Assembly (NCBI RefSeq): GCF_950295315.1
Contig: NC_080165.1
Location: forward strand, 10,221,723-10,285,722
Direction of reading: 5' to 3'
Length of the DNA stretch: 64,000 nucleotides
DNA from: Erinaceus europaeus
Taxonomy: Eukaryota > Chordata > Mammalia > Eulipotyphla > Erinaceidae
Each line of letters begins with the position of its first letter. The stretch's first letter is position 1. Under the pieces are notes generated by a model that worked only from the letters and a program-made list of their open reading frames with translations, had not been told where the DNA came from and made no database searches. Below, in pieces: positions 43,243 through 53,401 of this stretch. The position numbers and the translations under genes were made by a program.

Positions 43243-43550
43243 GGGAGTCGGGCTGTAGCGCAGCGGGTTAAGCGCAGGTGGCGCAAAGCACAAGGACTGG
43301 CATAAGGATCCTGGTTCGAACCCCGGCTCCCCACCTGCAGGGGAGTCGCTTCACAAGCGGTGAATCATGTCTGCAGGTGTCTGTCTTTCTCTCCCCCTCT
43401 CTGTCTTCCCCTCCTCTTTCCATTTCTCTCTGTCCTATCCAACAACGACAACAACAATAATAACTACAACAATAAAACAACAAGGGAAACAAAAGGGAAT
43501 AAATAAATAAAATAAATATTAAAAAAAATAAAATTAAAAAAAGACTTTAA
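43243..43550 (+). mobile_element. SINE family A, near consensus
   Basis: The clearest copy here. The A box TAGCGCAGCGG is at 43256-43266 and the B box GGTTCGAACCC at 43313-43323. The body is CACCTGCAGGGGAGTCGCTT, then a CT-rich segment, then an ATAAATAAATAAAATAAAT tail. Intact internal pol III promoter elements suggest a young copy. Confidence 0.95.
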
Positions 43551-43574
43551 AAAAAAAGAAAAAAAGAAATGGTG

Positions 43575-43709
43575 GGGGTGGGGAGGAGAAGAACAAATAT
43601 GGGTAGACAGCATAATGATTGTGGAAAGAGTTTCATGTCTGAAGCTCCAAAGCTCCTCACCACCATAGGACAGGTGATCAATGCTTTGGCTAAACAATAA
43701 AATTAAGAA
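43575..43709 (+). mobile_element. SINE family C
   Basis: GACAGCATAATGATTGTGGA, GAAGCTCCAAAGCTCCTCAC, TGCTTTGGCTAAACAATAAA tail. It abuts the next SINE directly. Confidence 0.78.
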
Positions 43710-43717
43710 GGCCAGGT

Positions 43718-44006
43718 TGCCCCGGCCGCAGGGTTATCGACAGAAACCTAGGGTAGGGGGCGAGATAATGGAGGGGACAAGAGACACGAAGAACAAGAGC
43801 AAGTCATGATATCTGATCAAGCTCTGAAAATTTTATTTTACAGCTGCATTTTAAGCACACACCATGAGGAAGTTCTGCTAAGGTAGTGGGGGAGGGAGGT
43901 GGGTGAGCAACTTTCCAAACAGCTAGATGGTAATCTCAGTTCCAATGATCAGAATGTCCGCTCACCAGTTATGTGAGAGACGTAGCTAAGGTTTTGGCTC
44001 CTGGCA
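43718..44006 (-). repeat. 3' LTR of the provirus
   Basis: 289 bp, TGCCCC...TGGCA on the plus strand. The reversed polyadenylation signal lies in TTTTATTTTACAGC. It differs from the 5' LTR at roughly ten places, including its last bases (CTCCTGGCA against CTCCCAGCA). Confidence 0.93.
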
Positions 44007-44022
44007 TGTCCTCCCTTTTTAC
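44007..44022 (-). promoter_or_regulatory. Polypurine tract
   Basis: On the minus strand AAAAAGGGAGGACA lies directly before the TG of the 3' LTR, the expected plus-strand priming site. Confidence 0.85.
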
Positions 44023-44386
44023 AATTTAAGTGAGGCGGGCAATTGAGGGTAAAAGCTAGGAATCTTATCAAGAGATAAGCGGGCATTAACCAGAGGGGAA
44101 AAGTATTGACCTGATTTCTCCCATGGTGTAAATATAGAACTGATCTTCTCACATCTTATACGGCTCTTGGTGTCTTTTTGGGGAGGGGAGGAAGAGCCAC
44201 TATTTCTAAGGTGAGGAAAACTCAGGGTGAAGAGCGCTGATGACTGGCACCAACCTCCATGCAAATCAGGTTTGCTTCACGGGGGACTCAGAGGCGGACT
44301 ATAGGGTCCTCCCCCTGCAGTGCTTAGCCCTGCACCCATTACCAGTGCCCACGCCATGCCAAGGCTGGCGTGCATAAATCTGAGTT

Positions 44387-44816
44387 TTATGCAGCTCCTA
44401 AAAGAGGTGTGTCACCCTCAGGTTCAGCCAAGCCTCTGTCAGCCAAATCAAGTCTGTGATAATATATTTGTAAGGGTTTCGATGCCAAGGAGTCAATATG
44501 TTGTTTTATAAAGCCAATAATCTTATTAAAAATAAAGGGTCCCAAGGTAATCATTAACAAGAGACTAATCAGGGGTCCCATAAGGGGCATCAAAATGTCC
44601 TAGCGTGCCACCAGCAAGTCTAAGGGAAGCAGTCAGTGGATGTGATGTCCAGGGGAAGAAACACAGCACGTCTGGTCTTCTGTTTGTCGTCAGTGCCAAC
44701 TGATGAAATTTTTCTTCTTCATAGAGGGCCAGCTGTGGAACAAGCAAAACTAGGAGGCAAGGACCAGGTAGAGAAGAATTGACATTAAAATATAGGGTGG
44801 TGTTGTACCAAAACAC
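44387..44816 (-). pseudogene. env: env remnant (end of surface to transmembrane tail)
   Basis: The downstream frame (44593-44387) encodes a hydrophobic anchor of the GPLISLLLM..GPFIFNK type followed by a short tail. This is the layout of the membrane anchor and cytoplasmic end of gamma/type-D-like retroviral Env. The upstream frame (44816-44565) has NVNSSLPGPCLL and VPQLALYEEE, plausible surface-subunit end sequence with one N-glycosylation site. The two parts are in different frames. The fusion-peptide, heptad and disulfide regions expected between them are absent. The gene is dead. Confidence 0.65.
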
Positions 44817-44891
44817 AGAGGAGGTGCATACACATTAGGTGTCAAGGTGAGGTTCCTTGAACATGAGGAATATTTTGAGAAAAGTGAGCAG

Positions 44892-45158
44892 TCAATAAAC
44901 ATGTAAGGATGAAGTCAGCAGTAGTAGGTCAGCAGAAAGAGAAGACTTGGATAGGCTGGTGAGGTTAGCTGGAGTATATGCTGCCATGGCGTCCTTTGTG
45001 GTAAGTACTTGCCAACAGGGACTCTGTGGATTTTGCAAGAGCAATAATGTCATCCACCATAATAAAAGGAAAACAAACATGGACATCCAGTGTTGAAAAA
45101 GGAAAAAGAATATGTCTCTGTGACTGGAAAAGTGGGTGGCTTTGTCAATGAGATACAA
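44892..45158 (-). pseudogene. Possible env leader remnant
   Basis: An 88-codon minus-strand frame has a hydrophobic run (SMFVFLLLWWMTLLLLQ) followed by a more polar stretch with one N-glycosylation site (ANLTS). This resembles a signal peptide and start of an Env surface protein. It lies upstream of the env remnant in provirus sense. No retroviral family motif confirms it. Confidence 0.35.
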
Positions 45159-45169
45159 TAAATGGACAA

Positions 45170-47950
45170 TTCGAATTTTTGTAAATATTAAAAAGGTTTA
45201 GTATAGTTACTTCATTGACACTTTAGCCAACTGAATATTGGGGGGGTGCATTCCCCTTCTTTTTTTTATTTATTTATTGAGCTTTTAATGTTCTAAAGGA
45301 AACAAAAATACATGGATTGGATGTCTATTGAAGCAAAACAGAGCATATGGCTCCTAAGGTTTTTGAGCTTTTTCTTGTTTGAGCTGTAGCCCACATAAAT
45401 TTAGAAAAAGTACCTATTGAGAAAAAAAATGTTTTTGTTTACTGAGCATGGGCAGGTGAATTACATCAATCTGCCAGAGAGCATTGGCTTTTATCAATGG
45501 GGATTAATCTTAAAAGTCTGAATAGCAGGATCTTAATTAAACAATGCAGGAGCTAGTAAAGTGCCCTCACTATGGCAGGTCAAGCGTTAAAATTTTAAGA
45601 GGCTTGTAAAGAAATGAGAAAAATTTTAGGATATGAGTGACTTTAGGAGTCATCACACACCCATAAATAAAAAAATAAAAATGTTTAGTTTTAAATCTTA
45701 CCATATGAGCAGTCAGTTCTTCATGTGCAGATGTACTTATAATTATTTACTTAGGGAGAGAACTTGTACCAAGTTAATTGATGATCTAATGGTTAGAATT
45801 GGCTTGAGTTTTTTCATATGATTTTAGAAGGCTCTTTATTAAAATATACCAATATGCTATAGAAAGTCAATACCTAATGTGTTGACATGATAAAATGTTT
45901 ACCATTTTTTAGCATTATTTTAAACTTATTAGACAGTTTAAGCACACTATTATAACTTAGTTTACTAAAATAGTTACTCATCACAAAGCTATCATGAGTA
46001 AGCATAGATATAAAACTCTTAATAGATTTTGCTCTTTAGAACTCTAATATGGCAACTTAAAAGGCTAAAATAAAACCACATAGCTTAAATGTTTAAAATA
46101 ATAATTTTTTTAAATCAGGATTTGCCAAAATAAATCTAACAGACCAGAAGCACCATGTATTACCTTAATTTATCAAGAATAAACCTCTGACAGTGTCTTA
46201 AAACAAGCCAGATAAATTTATTTTTTTACTCTCTAAAAGAACTAATTAAGGTTTGACATGTAGAATCTGTACTCTCAAAAGCCAATTATTTGATAATAAT
46301 TTTTGTAGTTTTTCTAAATAGGGGAGTTATTTCAGTAACAACTTTATCAGAAGTAGTCACTGTAAAAGCAAAAGTAACTAACTCATGAGTAAGATAAAAT
46401 AATCTCTTACCAAGTTTTAAAATAAAAGTTTTAACTGGAACATTTTTGTTTATATCAAACATAAAACTCTCTTAACTTTTTACCTAGCCTCTCATGTTTT
46501 AATATCTAGAGTTCTTTTTTAGGGAAACCAGGGGCATACTTCTTGAATAAAATGTAAAAAGGTTAGCTAAAACATCTATACAGCTCTACAGTAGGCTGCC
46601 CCATATTTATTTGATAAGTTTTATTTGGAAAAAAATTTTTTAACATATCTTATTTAAATTAAACCTCATTTATCAGAGCAAAAGCCTCTGGCATTAGATA
46701 ATTAACATAACCATTGTGTTATCTTTTACTAACCAAAGCCAGTTTTGCCTGTTTAGTTGAGAAAGTATTTTAAAAACAATTTTAAGTAAAATGTTAAACT
46801 TTGTTTTTTAGGATCTTTGCTTATCACAAAGCTATCACACCCTTAGGGCAGCTATGAATAAGGGTGGGTGCACAACTTAATTGATATTTCACTTTGATTT
46901 GGATAGGTAACTTAAAAAGCTAAGATAAACCTCATAGCTGAAATGTTCAAAATAAACTTTTACTGTTAACATTTCTTTTAGATGACCATTTTACACTAAA
47001 TAATTTTGTTGAATCACATCTTCCAAATGAAAAATTTTTTATCAGTCCAGGAATACCACATTTAACCTTTTTTTCCTGGCAAGGCCACTGCTCTACACTG
47101 ACTGGGTTATTAGAAAGCCATTTAAAGCATGGAATTAACAAATTAACAAACAGTGGCAGTTGGTATTGGGGTGCTGGTAATATTTACAATTCTCACAAGA
47201 GGGAGAGAGACTGCAGGAGCATTTTACCATGCCTAGAGATCTCAGAAAATCTTTTAACTAATGAATTAATGCTGATATTAGCTATCAGAAGGATGAAACT
47301 GTCCTATATTTTACTTTGGTAAAGGTGTGCCAACTCTATAAGTCAGGATCTTTAAAACCACATTTAGCTTAACTGAATCTTATTTAAAACTTCAAACAAC
47401 CTTTAGTTACTTAGGGGTTAACACACATTAATGGAAACAAGGTTAGCACATAGATTTAAAACAGACATTCTTGGTGAAAAGAAAAAATTTCCCTTTGAAA
47501 AACCGCTTTGGTTTTTGGATTCCTGACTCACCGACTCTCCTCCACCACCCCCCAGGAGGGGCGTTTGCGGCTAGGGAATGATTCACTGCAGTCTTTGCCA
47601 ATCTGTGGAGCAGTAGCTCTGTGCCGTGATTGGCTGCATGGACAGAACAGGTGGGCTTAGTTTACCGCGCGGAGAAAAATCTTTGAAATTCTTTTTCTGG
47701 GCTAAGGTACATTTTTAGAGTTTTAAAGAAACAAATATTAATTTTTTATCAAAAGTGTGTAGTGGTTTTCTGATTAATGGTTTTTAAGTTAGAGAGAATG
47801 TCTTGTTTGATTGATTTTATTCTTTCTTTAGAGAATAGCTTGCTAGCCAGATAAGATCTCGCTCAGAACTGTTTTAACGCTTTCTGAGAGCTCTGGTGGT
47901 AGCCAGAGGGAAAAACCTGGATCTTTTTTTTTTTTTTTTTTTTTGCTGGC
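45170..47950. other. AT-rich non-coding block replacing gag-pol-env body
   Basis: About 2.8 kb inside the provirus without any retroviral coding similarity that I can see in any frame. It has partly repeated modules. ATCACAAAGCTATCATGAG with GCAACTTAAAAGGCTAAAAT and ACCACATAGCTTAAATG (about 45980-46105) recurs in diverged form at about 46815-46965 (ATCACAAAGCTATCACACCC, GTAACTTAAAAAGCTAAGAT, CTCATAGCTGAAATGTTC). A short GC-rich island sits near its 5' side at 47520-47690. The block is carried between functional retroviral termini, as in mouse ETn elements. Confidence 0.7.
47520..47690. promoter_or_regulatory. GC-rich island inside the AT-rich block
   Basis: This segment (ACCCCCCAGGAGGGGCGTTTG, CCGTGATTGGCTGC, TTTACCGCGCGGAG) stands out from AT-rich surroundings. 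It holds a CCAAT-type ATTGG and CpGs. It could be a captured host promoter or exon piece, or a leftover of the ancestral provirus. Confidence 0.35.
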
Positions 47951-47955
47951 TAGTT

Positions 47956-48575
47956 TTAAGATAATGCCAAATCAAGAGCCCACAGTTCTTTGACTAATTG
48001 TAAATGCTCTCGTTTTTCTTCTATTAATTTTCTAAGGGAAGCTGTTTTTTGTGCTAGTTGAGTTTTAGCCTTGGTATAATCAGTGATGTCGGCCAAGTCG
48101 AGGACCGGAGCACAAAATGGAGGGGTGGTGGCATAGGGAGGCGGTCTGGACAAAGAAGAGCAAAGGGGTGGCCGGTCAGGATTATGATATTTGGCCATCT
48201 CTTCATCAAGGGATAAGGCCTCTTCAGGAGAAAGACTATCATCAGGCCCATCTTTGACAGGGGGTCTTAAGGTTGTCAAAGAGGGGTAAATATTAACAGG
48301 AGGGGACTTAGCAGGAGCCTCAGGGATGGGGTCTCCTGAATCAAGCATGGGAATAGAGACAGACTCACAAACAGAAGGTTATCTCTTAAACAGTTTCCTA
48401 CTCTGGCCCATCTTTTTTCATCAGTAGTCCCTTCTAAGGGAAACTATGGACAAACATCATTCACAAAATCGAAAAACTTTTTGAGATCCTTTTTCTTAAC
48501 CCTTGTTCCTCGTGTCTTGAGGGACTCTTTGAGGCCCCTAAGAAATAAATCATGCTTGCTCAATGCTTGTCCCAT
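47956..48575 (-). pseudogene. gag: gag remnant (matrix start plus PPPY region)
   Basis: The minus-strand frame starts at 48575 with MGQ (an N-myristoylation-type start). It continues for 43 codons with a [19 protein letters not shown] block typical of betaretroviral matrix, then hits TAG at 48446-48444. Matrix-like sequence goes on past the stop. A shift to a second frame follows before 48348, and that frame runs to 47956. It contains a PPPY late-domain motif (SRPPPYATTPP) and a charged helix (KLIEEKREHLQLVKELW). Capsid and nucleocapsid are missing. The 620-bp region is far shorter than a full gag, and the stop plus frame change make it non-functional as Gag. It may persist as packaging or leader sequence. 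Confidence 0.82.
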
Positions 48576-48781
48576 AATTGCGTCGCTCTTTCTTACCTTA
48601 AAACGGATCAATCTCACAGACGGGTAAATCTACGGCGATTACCACGCGGATCTTCACTCACTCTGGGCTAGAGCGGCGATCCTATGCAAACCTTCACTCA
48701 CTCCTTCTCTGAAGTGGTGGTCCTATGCTCCTTGGTCGACCATCGGGGAGCGACGTTCTCTCGGACCCCAGACCCAAAAAG

Positions 48782-48799
48782 GTCCCACGTCGGGAGCCA
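48782..48799 (-). promoter_or_regulatory. Primer binding site, tRNA-Lys type
   Basis: On the minus strand TGGCTCCCGACGTGGGAC lies two bases after the 5' LTR. As I recall the sites, it resembles the Lys-1,2 primer site with about three mismatches and keeps the invariant TGG start. Lys primers are usual for betaretroviruses. Confidence 0.75.
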
Positions 48800-48801
48800 G
48801 G

Positions 48802-49092
48802 TGCCCCGGCCTGCAGGGTTATCGACGGAAACCTAGGGTAGGGGGCGAGATAATGGAGGGGACAAGAGACACGAAGAACGAGAGCAAGTCATGAGATCTG
48901 ATCAAGCTCTGAAAATTTTATTTTATAGCTGCATTTTAAGCACACACCATGAGGAAGTTCTGCTAAGGTAGTGGGGGGAGGGAGGTGGGTGAGCAACTTT
49001 CCAAACAGCTAGATGGTAATCTCAGTTCCAATGATCAGAATGTCTGCTCACCGGTTATGTGAGAGACGTAGCTAAGGTTTTGGCTCCCAGCA
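48802..49092 (-). repeat. 5' LTR of the provirus
   Basis: 291 bp, TGCCCC...CCAGCA on the plus strand. It aligns end to end with 43718-44006. On the minus strand it begins TGCTGGGAGCC and carries AATAAA within AAATAAAATTTTCAGAGC. Confidence 0.93.
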
Positions 49093-49319
49093 CCAGGTGG
49101 TGGCACACCTGGTTGAGCACACATGTTACAATGTGCAGGAACCCAGGTTTTAGTCCCCCACCCCTGTCCCCACCTGCAGGGGGAAAGCTTCACAAATGGT
49201 GAAGCAGGGCTGCAGGTGTCTCTCTGTATCTCTCCCTCTCTGTCTCCCTCTTCCCTCTTTCCTCTCAATTTCTACCTGTCTCTATCCAATAAGCAAATAA
49301 ATACAATACAAAAATTAAA

Positions 49320-49735
49320 AATTAAATTAATAGCAAGCAAACAAATACTTTGCAAACTTGGAAGGCAAAATCACCTCTACACAGACATGGTTCCTGCCCA
49401 CACTTCCTTTCTCAGAGGATTGTGCTAACTCTTTAAGTCTGTTCGAGGAAGCTTTTTCTCTGTCAAGGGCCACTGGAATATTTTTAACACTATTTGTAGG
49501 TCACAAAAATTATCAAGTTGAAAATTAGCGCTTAATGTTGCTAGGAAAAAAAGCAGCAGTGGCCTTGACTGAGTCAGACCAAAATATTTTATGGGTCTTA
49601 TTGATAGAAAATTTCCAGATTTTACCCCCTGGATATGCTTCTAATATGTGCCTATAATCTGATTGTGATGAATTTGTCAGTAAGCCTCAATACAGGACCA
49701 AAAGATTGAAAATATAATAAAAGTTAAGAATGTGT
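49320..49735. other. No recognised gene
   Basis: Unique-looking AT-rich sequence. Confidence 0.5.
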
Positions 49736-49737
49736 AG

Positions 49738-50185
49738 TGTCGGGCTGCGACGCGGAGGAGAAAGAGGAGATCCGGAGTGGAGAGGGAACACAAATCTTTA
49801 TTCATATGGGCACCTCAGAGTTGGGTGAGAGTGCAGCAGTTCGGGCCACGTGGAGCTAGCAAAATGGCCGCCTCACCTAAGTGCAACAACCCTTCCCTGC
49901 ATCTGGTCACCAAGATGAAAAGTGGGCAAAAAGAGAGAAGCAAAAAGGGGCAGAAGCAGAAGGGCTTTTATGGGAGAAATTCTGGGAGTGACAAGTCGGG
50001 ACAGGATTGGCTAGGAAACAAGGCACTCCAGGAATAGGGTTTCTCACGGGAATTGACAATACCCTGAGGGGACAACATGGTGGAACAAAGCACTCCGGGA
50101 ATAGAATTTCAACTCTCACAGAAACTGACAATACCGTGAGGGGACAACATGGTGGATGTGACCGCATCTGCACAATTTCCAAACA
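49738..50185 (-). mobile_element. Solo LTR with duplicated U3 block
   Basis: 448 bp, TGTCGGG...CAAACA on the plus strand, with perfect 6-bp duplications GTGTAG (49732-49737 and 50186-50191). Minus orientation: reversed AATAAA in CTTTATTCATATGG, reversed TATA in GCTTTTATGGG, reversed CCAAT in GGACAGGATTGGC. It is the best-defined member of the family at 13162-13533 and 33123-33453. Confidence 0.95.
50018..50156 (-). repeat. Tandem duplication in LTR U3
   Basis: Two ~70-bp units, 50018-50084 and 50085-50156. Each carries GCACTCCRGGAATAG, an AATTGACAATACC / AAACTGACAATACC block and GAGGGGACAACATGGTGGA. Sister LTRs have one such unit. Enhancer-type U3 duplications are common in active retroviruses. 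Confidence 0.88.
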
Positions 50186-50339
50186 GTGTAGAAAGTCTGA
50201 GAGAGTGCAGGTGGTCAGTGGAGGCCGGCCTTCACTGGGTGAGCAAGGGAAAACAAGTAGAGACAGTGAAGGTCAGACTGAACTTTGAGAAAGCAGTTTT
50301 TGTAACCCTGACTAGCTTCTGTCCTCCTAAAAGTATGAA

Positions 50340-50690
50340 ACCAACCAGTGCCCTGAAACCAACCAGTACCCACCGTGCCCCCTGGTATTGTATCTTATGC
50401 TGAGGCTAAACTTTCTCAGACACAGCTGTGCAGGGAAGATAACAGTAACTAAGGAAGCCAGACCCTGAGCAATGTGTCCAAGTCCCACCCGTTAACCTTG
50501 TAGCCTCAGCTTCCTGAAGGATGCTTTCTGCTCTCAGCCGGCAGACCCTGTATAAGTTAGTCTGTCCCTTTGGTGGGGCTGGAGTTACCAGAATGACCTG
50601 AACTCCTAGCCTGTGCATAAATAAAAGACTCCTTTCTTCCTCTGCACACCTCAGCTTCAGTCATCTTGATTATTAGTAGAGTCCCTTACC
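50340..50690 (+). mobile_element. LTR-like segment, class I style
   Basis: A TATA-like CTGTATAAGTTAG near 50547 is followed about 65 bp later by CATAAATAAAAGACTCC, then a CT-rich U5-like part (CTTTCTTCCTCTGCACACC, CAGTCATCTTG). Upstream are short direct repeats TGAAACCAACCAGT (50337 and 50356). The ends are not fixed by a target duplication. Confidence 0.6.
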
Positions 50691-50699
50691 GTTATATTG

Positions 50700-51510
50700 A
50701 TATTCCTTCGTCCACGTTTATTTGATACACAGAATGTAAGTTTCCTCTGAGGTTCCTGTCTTAAACCTGTTCAGCTAAAGTAAACAGAGTGTCTGACACA
50801 TGCTGTATGGGCCATAAGGAACGTGTTTTTCTTCTCTTTAAGATCTGTCTCAGTCCACAGAGTGCTTGCTCATTCACTAACAACACCTCAACAGTTCTAA
50901 CAGTCTACAGCAAATCTGTCTTCAGTTCCTCAGGCTCAGAAAAGAGCCAGGGCATTGTAGACAAATGACTTCCTTCACTTTCTCATGATTTTCTGTCATT
51001 AATCTGAAATTCATTATTACATGTAACATTTAAAAATATCTCTCTCCTGTGCTCCCTACTGATGATCTCTATAAACTATTGTTTCTTTAACACTAGATTA
51101 ATGATTAGTGTTTGGACAAGCAAAACAGATGATTTGAAAGATGTCCTGCTTTGCCTTGGAGGGTATGGGGGTCTTAACACTGTGGTGAAATGTACTAATA
51201 GCTATCTTGGAGAAATGTGGGAATATATCCTTGTGACAACAAAACCTTGTAAATCAACATTCCCACAATAGAATTATATTATAATTGGGGGGGGGGGAAA
51301 TCTGGTTAGAGGTTGTAGAGACTAAACAAGCCTTCAAGGTAAACCTCAAGTGGTTCAAATATATCCTATGGATTTGAGAATAAACTGCACATACCACTGA
51401 CAATGGTGTGGCATGATAAAACACCATTGGCTTGTCATAAAATTATAATACTGTGATTCTGGTAAAAATCTTGCAAAGGTTTTAATGAAGCATCAAGTGA
51501 GATTAGATTT
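50700..51510. other. No recognised gene
   Basis: Unique-looking DNA with a G-run at 51288-51297. Confidence 0.5.
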
Positions 51511-51516
51511 GTTGCC

Positions 51517-52000
51517 AAAATGATCCCCCAAAGCACAAGAACCCCAAAGCTGGTTTTTGGTGAAAGAGAGGAGTTTATTCCACCAGTGTATAGGAGACTC
51601 TTCTGGGAAGTTCTCCCAGCACCTTGGAAAAGTCCACAGTTTTACTGTGGTCCCAAAGGGGCGGAGGGTGTAGGTTTATTTCACTATTACGAAGTAGGCA
51701 GAAACAGACAAAGGCGACCTCTCATGTAATTACTATACATGCTTCTTCTGTGGCCTGGGTATGGGCAGAGAAAGGGAGGCCCAGTGCCTGGTATGTATCA
51801 GCTGGATAGACAGCTGGATTCCTCCCTAGTCATCTTTACCTTTAAGCACTATTGTCTTGGGCCTATTAGTTTAGGGATATAGAAGGGAGGAGGGGTAGCA
51901 ACTACAGGCACTGTTTGAATTGCCCAGAGAGCAAGCACAAAGGAAATGCAGTCTTAGGCTCTATGTCTCCATATCATAGAGGAAAAGACAATTCTACAGC
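51517..52000 (-). mobile_element. Possible LTR, reversed
   Basis: AAAGAGAGGAGTTTATTCCACC contains a reversed AATAAA. The segment begins TGATCCCCCAAAGCACAAGA and is followed by GC-richer sequence (AAAGGGGCGGAGGGTG) unlike the flanks. The right end and target duplication are not identified. Confidence 0.4.
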
Positions 52001-52367
52001 AGGTACAAAGATTAAAATATCCACATAGGGCAAATCAGCAGAGTGTGCGTTCTGCATTCATTCAGTCTTCTACTACAGACTGAGTAGGAGAATAGAATAA
52101 AGTTTGCATAAATTCATCAGCATTGACTGAAGGCTAAGGAGAATGAGGTTTCCTCTCAGCATCTTAGCGGCATTTTCCTCAACAGACAACTAACCCTCAA
52201 GTGCTTGGAGGCCTTTGGCTCAGGTGAGTCTCTCATCAATGATGAGCTTGTATTTTGCTACCTGTCAGTTTGGGTAGTCATTTTTCTTCATAAATTAATG
52301 TCATGCCAATATTGCTGATGTGATGTTCTCTAAGGGCCACTCTAAGAAATGATAACATCCTAATTCA

Positions 52368-52713
52368 GGGGGGCCAGGCAGTAGCGCAGTGGGTTAAGCG
52401 CATACGGCACAAAGCACAAGGACCGGTGTAAGGATCCCGGTTCGAGCCCCCGGCTCCCTACCTGCAGAGGTGTCATTTCACAGGTAGTGAAGGTCTGCAT
52501 GTGTCTGTCTTTCTCTCCCCCTCTCTGTCTTCCCCTCCTTTCTCCATTTCTTTCTGTCCTATCTAGCAGCAATGACAGCAATAACAACAACAATAATAGG
52601 GGCTACAACAGCGATAAACAAGGGCAACAAAAGGGAAAAGGTGGCCACCATGAACTGTGGATTCACAGTGCAGGCACCTAGCCCCAGCAATAACTCTAGA
52701 GGCAAAAAAAAAA
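52368..52713 (+). mobile_element. SINE family A, long form
   Basis: GGCCAGGCAGTAGCGCAGTGG head, CCCGGTTCGAGCCCCCGG B box, CT-rich segment, extension GGCCACCATGAACTGTGGAT ... TAACTCTAGAGGC and A tail. Confidence 0.93.
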
Positions 52714-52812
52714 GATCCAATTCAACTTCTCAAGACTTCTTTGCTCAGACGCATTTCCCCAATTCTTTTACTGTATCACTATAGTAATCCATCAACTCAT
52801 TCATAACATTTT

Positions 52813-53077
52813 TTAATTTATTCCCTTTTGTTGTCCTTGTTGTTTTATTGTTGTAGTTATTATTGATGTCGTTGTTGTTGATAGGACAGAGAGAAATGGA
52901 GAGAGGAGGGGAAGACAGAGACGGGGAGAGAAAAACAGACAACTGCAGACCTACTTCACCGACTGTGAAGCGACTCCCCTGCAGATGGGGAGCCCGGGCT
53001 GGAACCCGGATCCTTACGCCAGTCCTTGCGCTTTGCGCCACGTGCACTTAACCAGCTGCGCTATCGCCCGACTCCCC
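52813..53077 (-). mobile_element. SINE family A
   Basis: Flanks ATTCATAACATTTT (52799-52812) and ATTCATAATATTTT (53078-53091) form a 14-bp duplication with one change. The head complement AGCTGCGCTATCGCCCGACTC is well preserved. Confidence 0.94.
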
Positions 53078-53401
53078 ATTCATAATATTTTAAAGAACTA
53101 GATATGATTAATATAGCCATTTCAGCTTTTTTCAATTCATTATTGGTTTATACTATTGCAATCATAACCATCACTGCACTATATTATTTAAAAAAACAAA
53201 ACAGCAGTCTCTGTTCCCAGATGTGTTAACTGCTAGAGTCGAGTATGAATGAAATATTAATGGGTCGCTTCTTTTGTAGACTTTCTAAAATTGCTATCTT
53301 TGAAAAAACAGTATTAAGGGATTTCTCTAATATTTATTTTTAAAACATTTTTAAAAACTCAAATTACCTTATGTTTCACATTTATGTCATCAGTGTAGTA
53401 G

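Larger units (their letters stand above)
43718..49092 (-). mobile_element. Non-autonomous class II ERV provirus, ~5.4 kb
   Basis: Two near-identical LTRs face the same way and enclose a 4.8-kb interior. The whole is flanked by perfect 6-bp duplications CCAGGT (43712-43717 and 49093-49098). Orientation is minus: 5' LTR 48802-49092, primer site 48782-48799, gag remnant, AT-rich non-coding block, env remnant, polypurine tract, 3' LTR 43718-44006. My count of LTR-LTR differences is about 8 substitutions and 2 single-base indels in ~290 bp, so the insertion is recent in mammalian terms. No protease, polymerase or integrase frame was found, so mobility would have depended on proteins from another element. 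Confidence 0.93.
43710..49315 (+). mobile_element. SINE family B split by a provirus
   Basis: The SINE head (GG-CCAGGT) ends at 43717. The rest, starting with the duplicated CCAGGT at 49093, continues as GGTGGCACACCTGGTTGAGC to a tail near 49315. Only the ends of this interval are SINE. 43718-49092 is the ERV. Confidence 0.9.

Noticed and set aside
43256..43323. tRNA gene from the A and B boxes in SINE heads
   Set aside because: The anticodon and acceptor stems do not fold as a tRNA. The boxes belong to a SINE with body and tail.
50337..50369. TGAAACCAACCAGT direct repeats as a target duplication
   Set aside because: They are too close together (19 bp apart) to flank an insertion; probably a small tandem duplication in LTR-like sequence.
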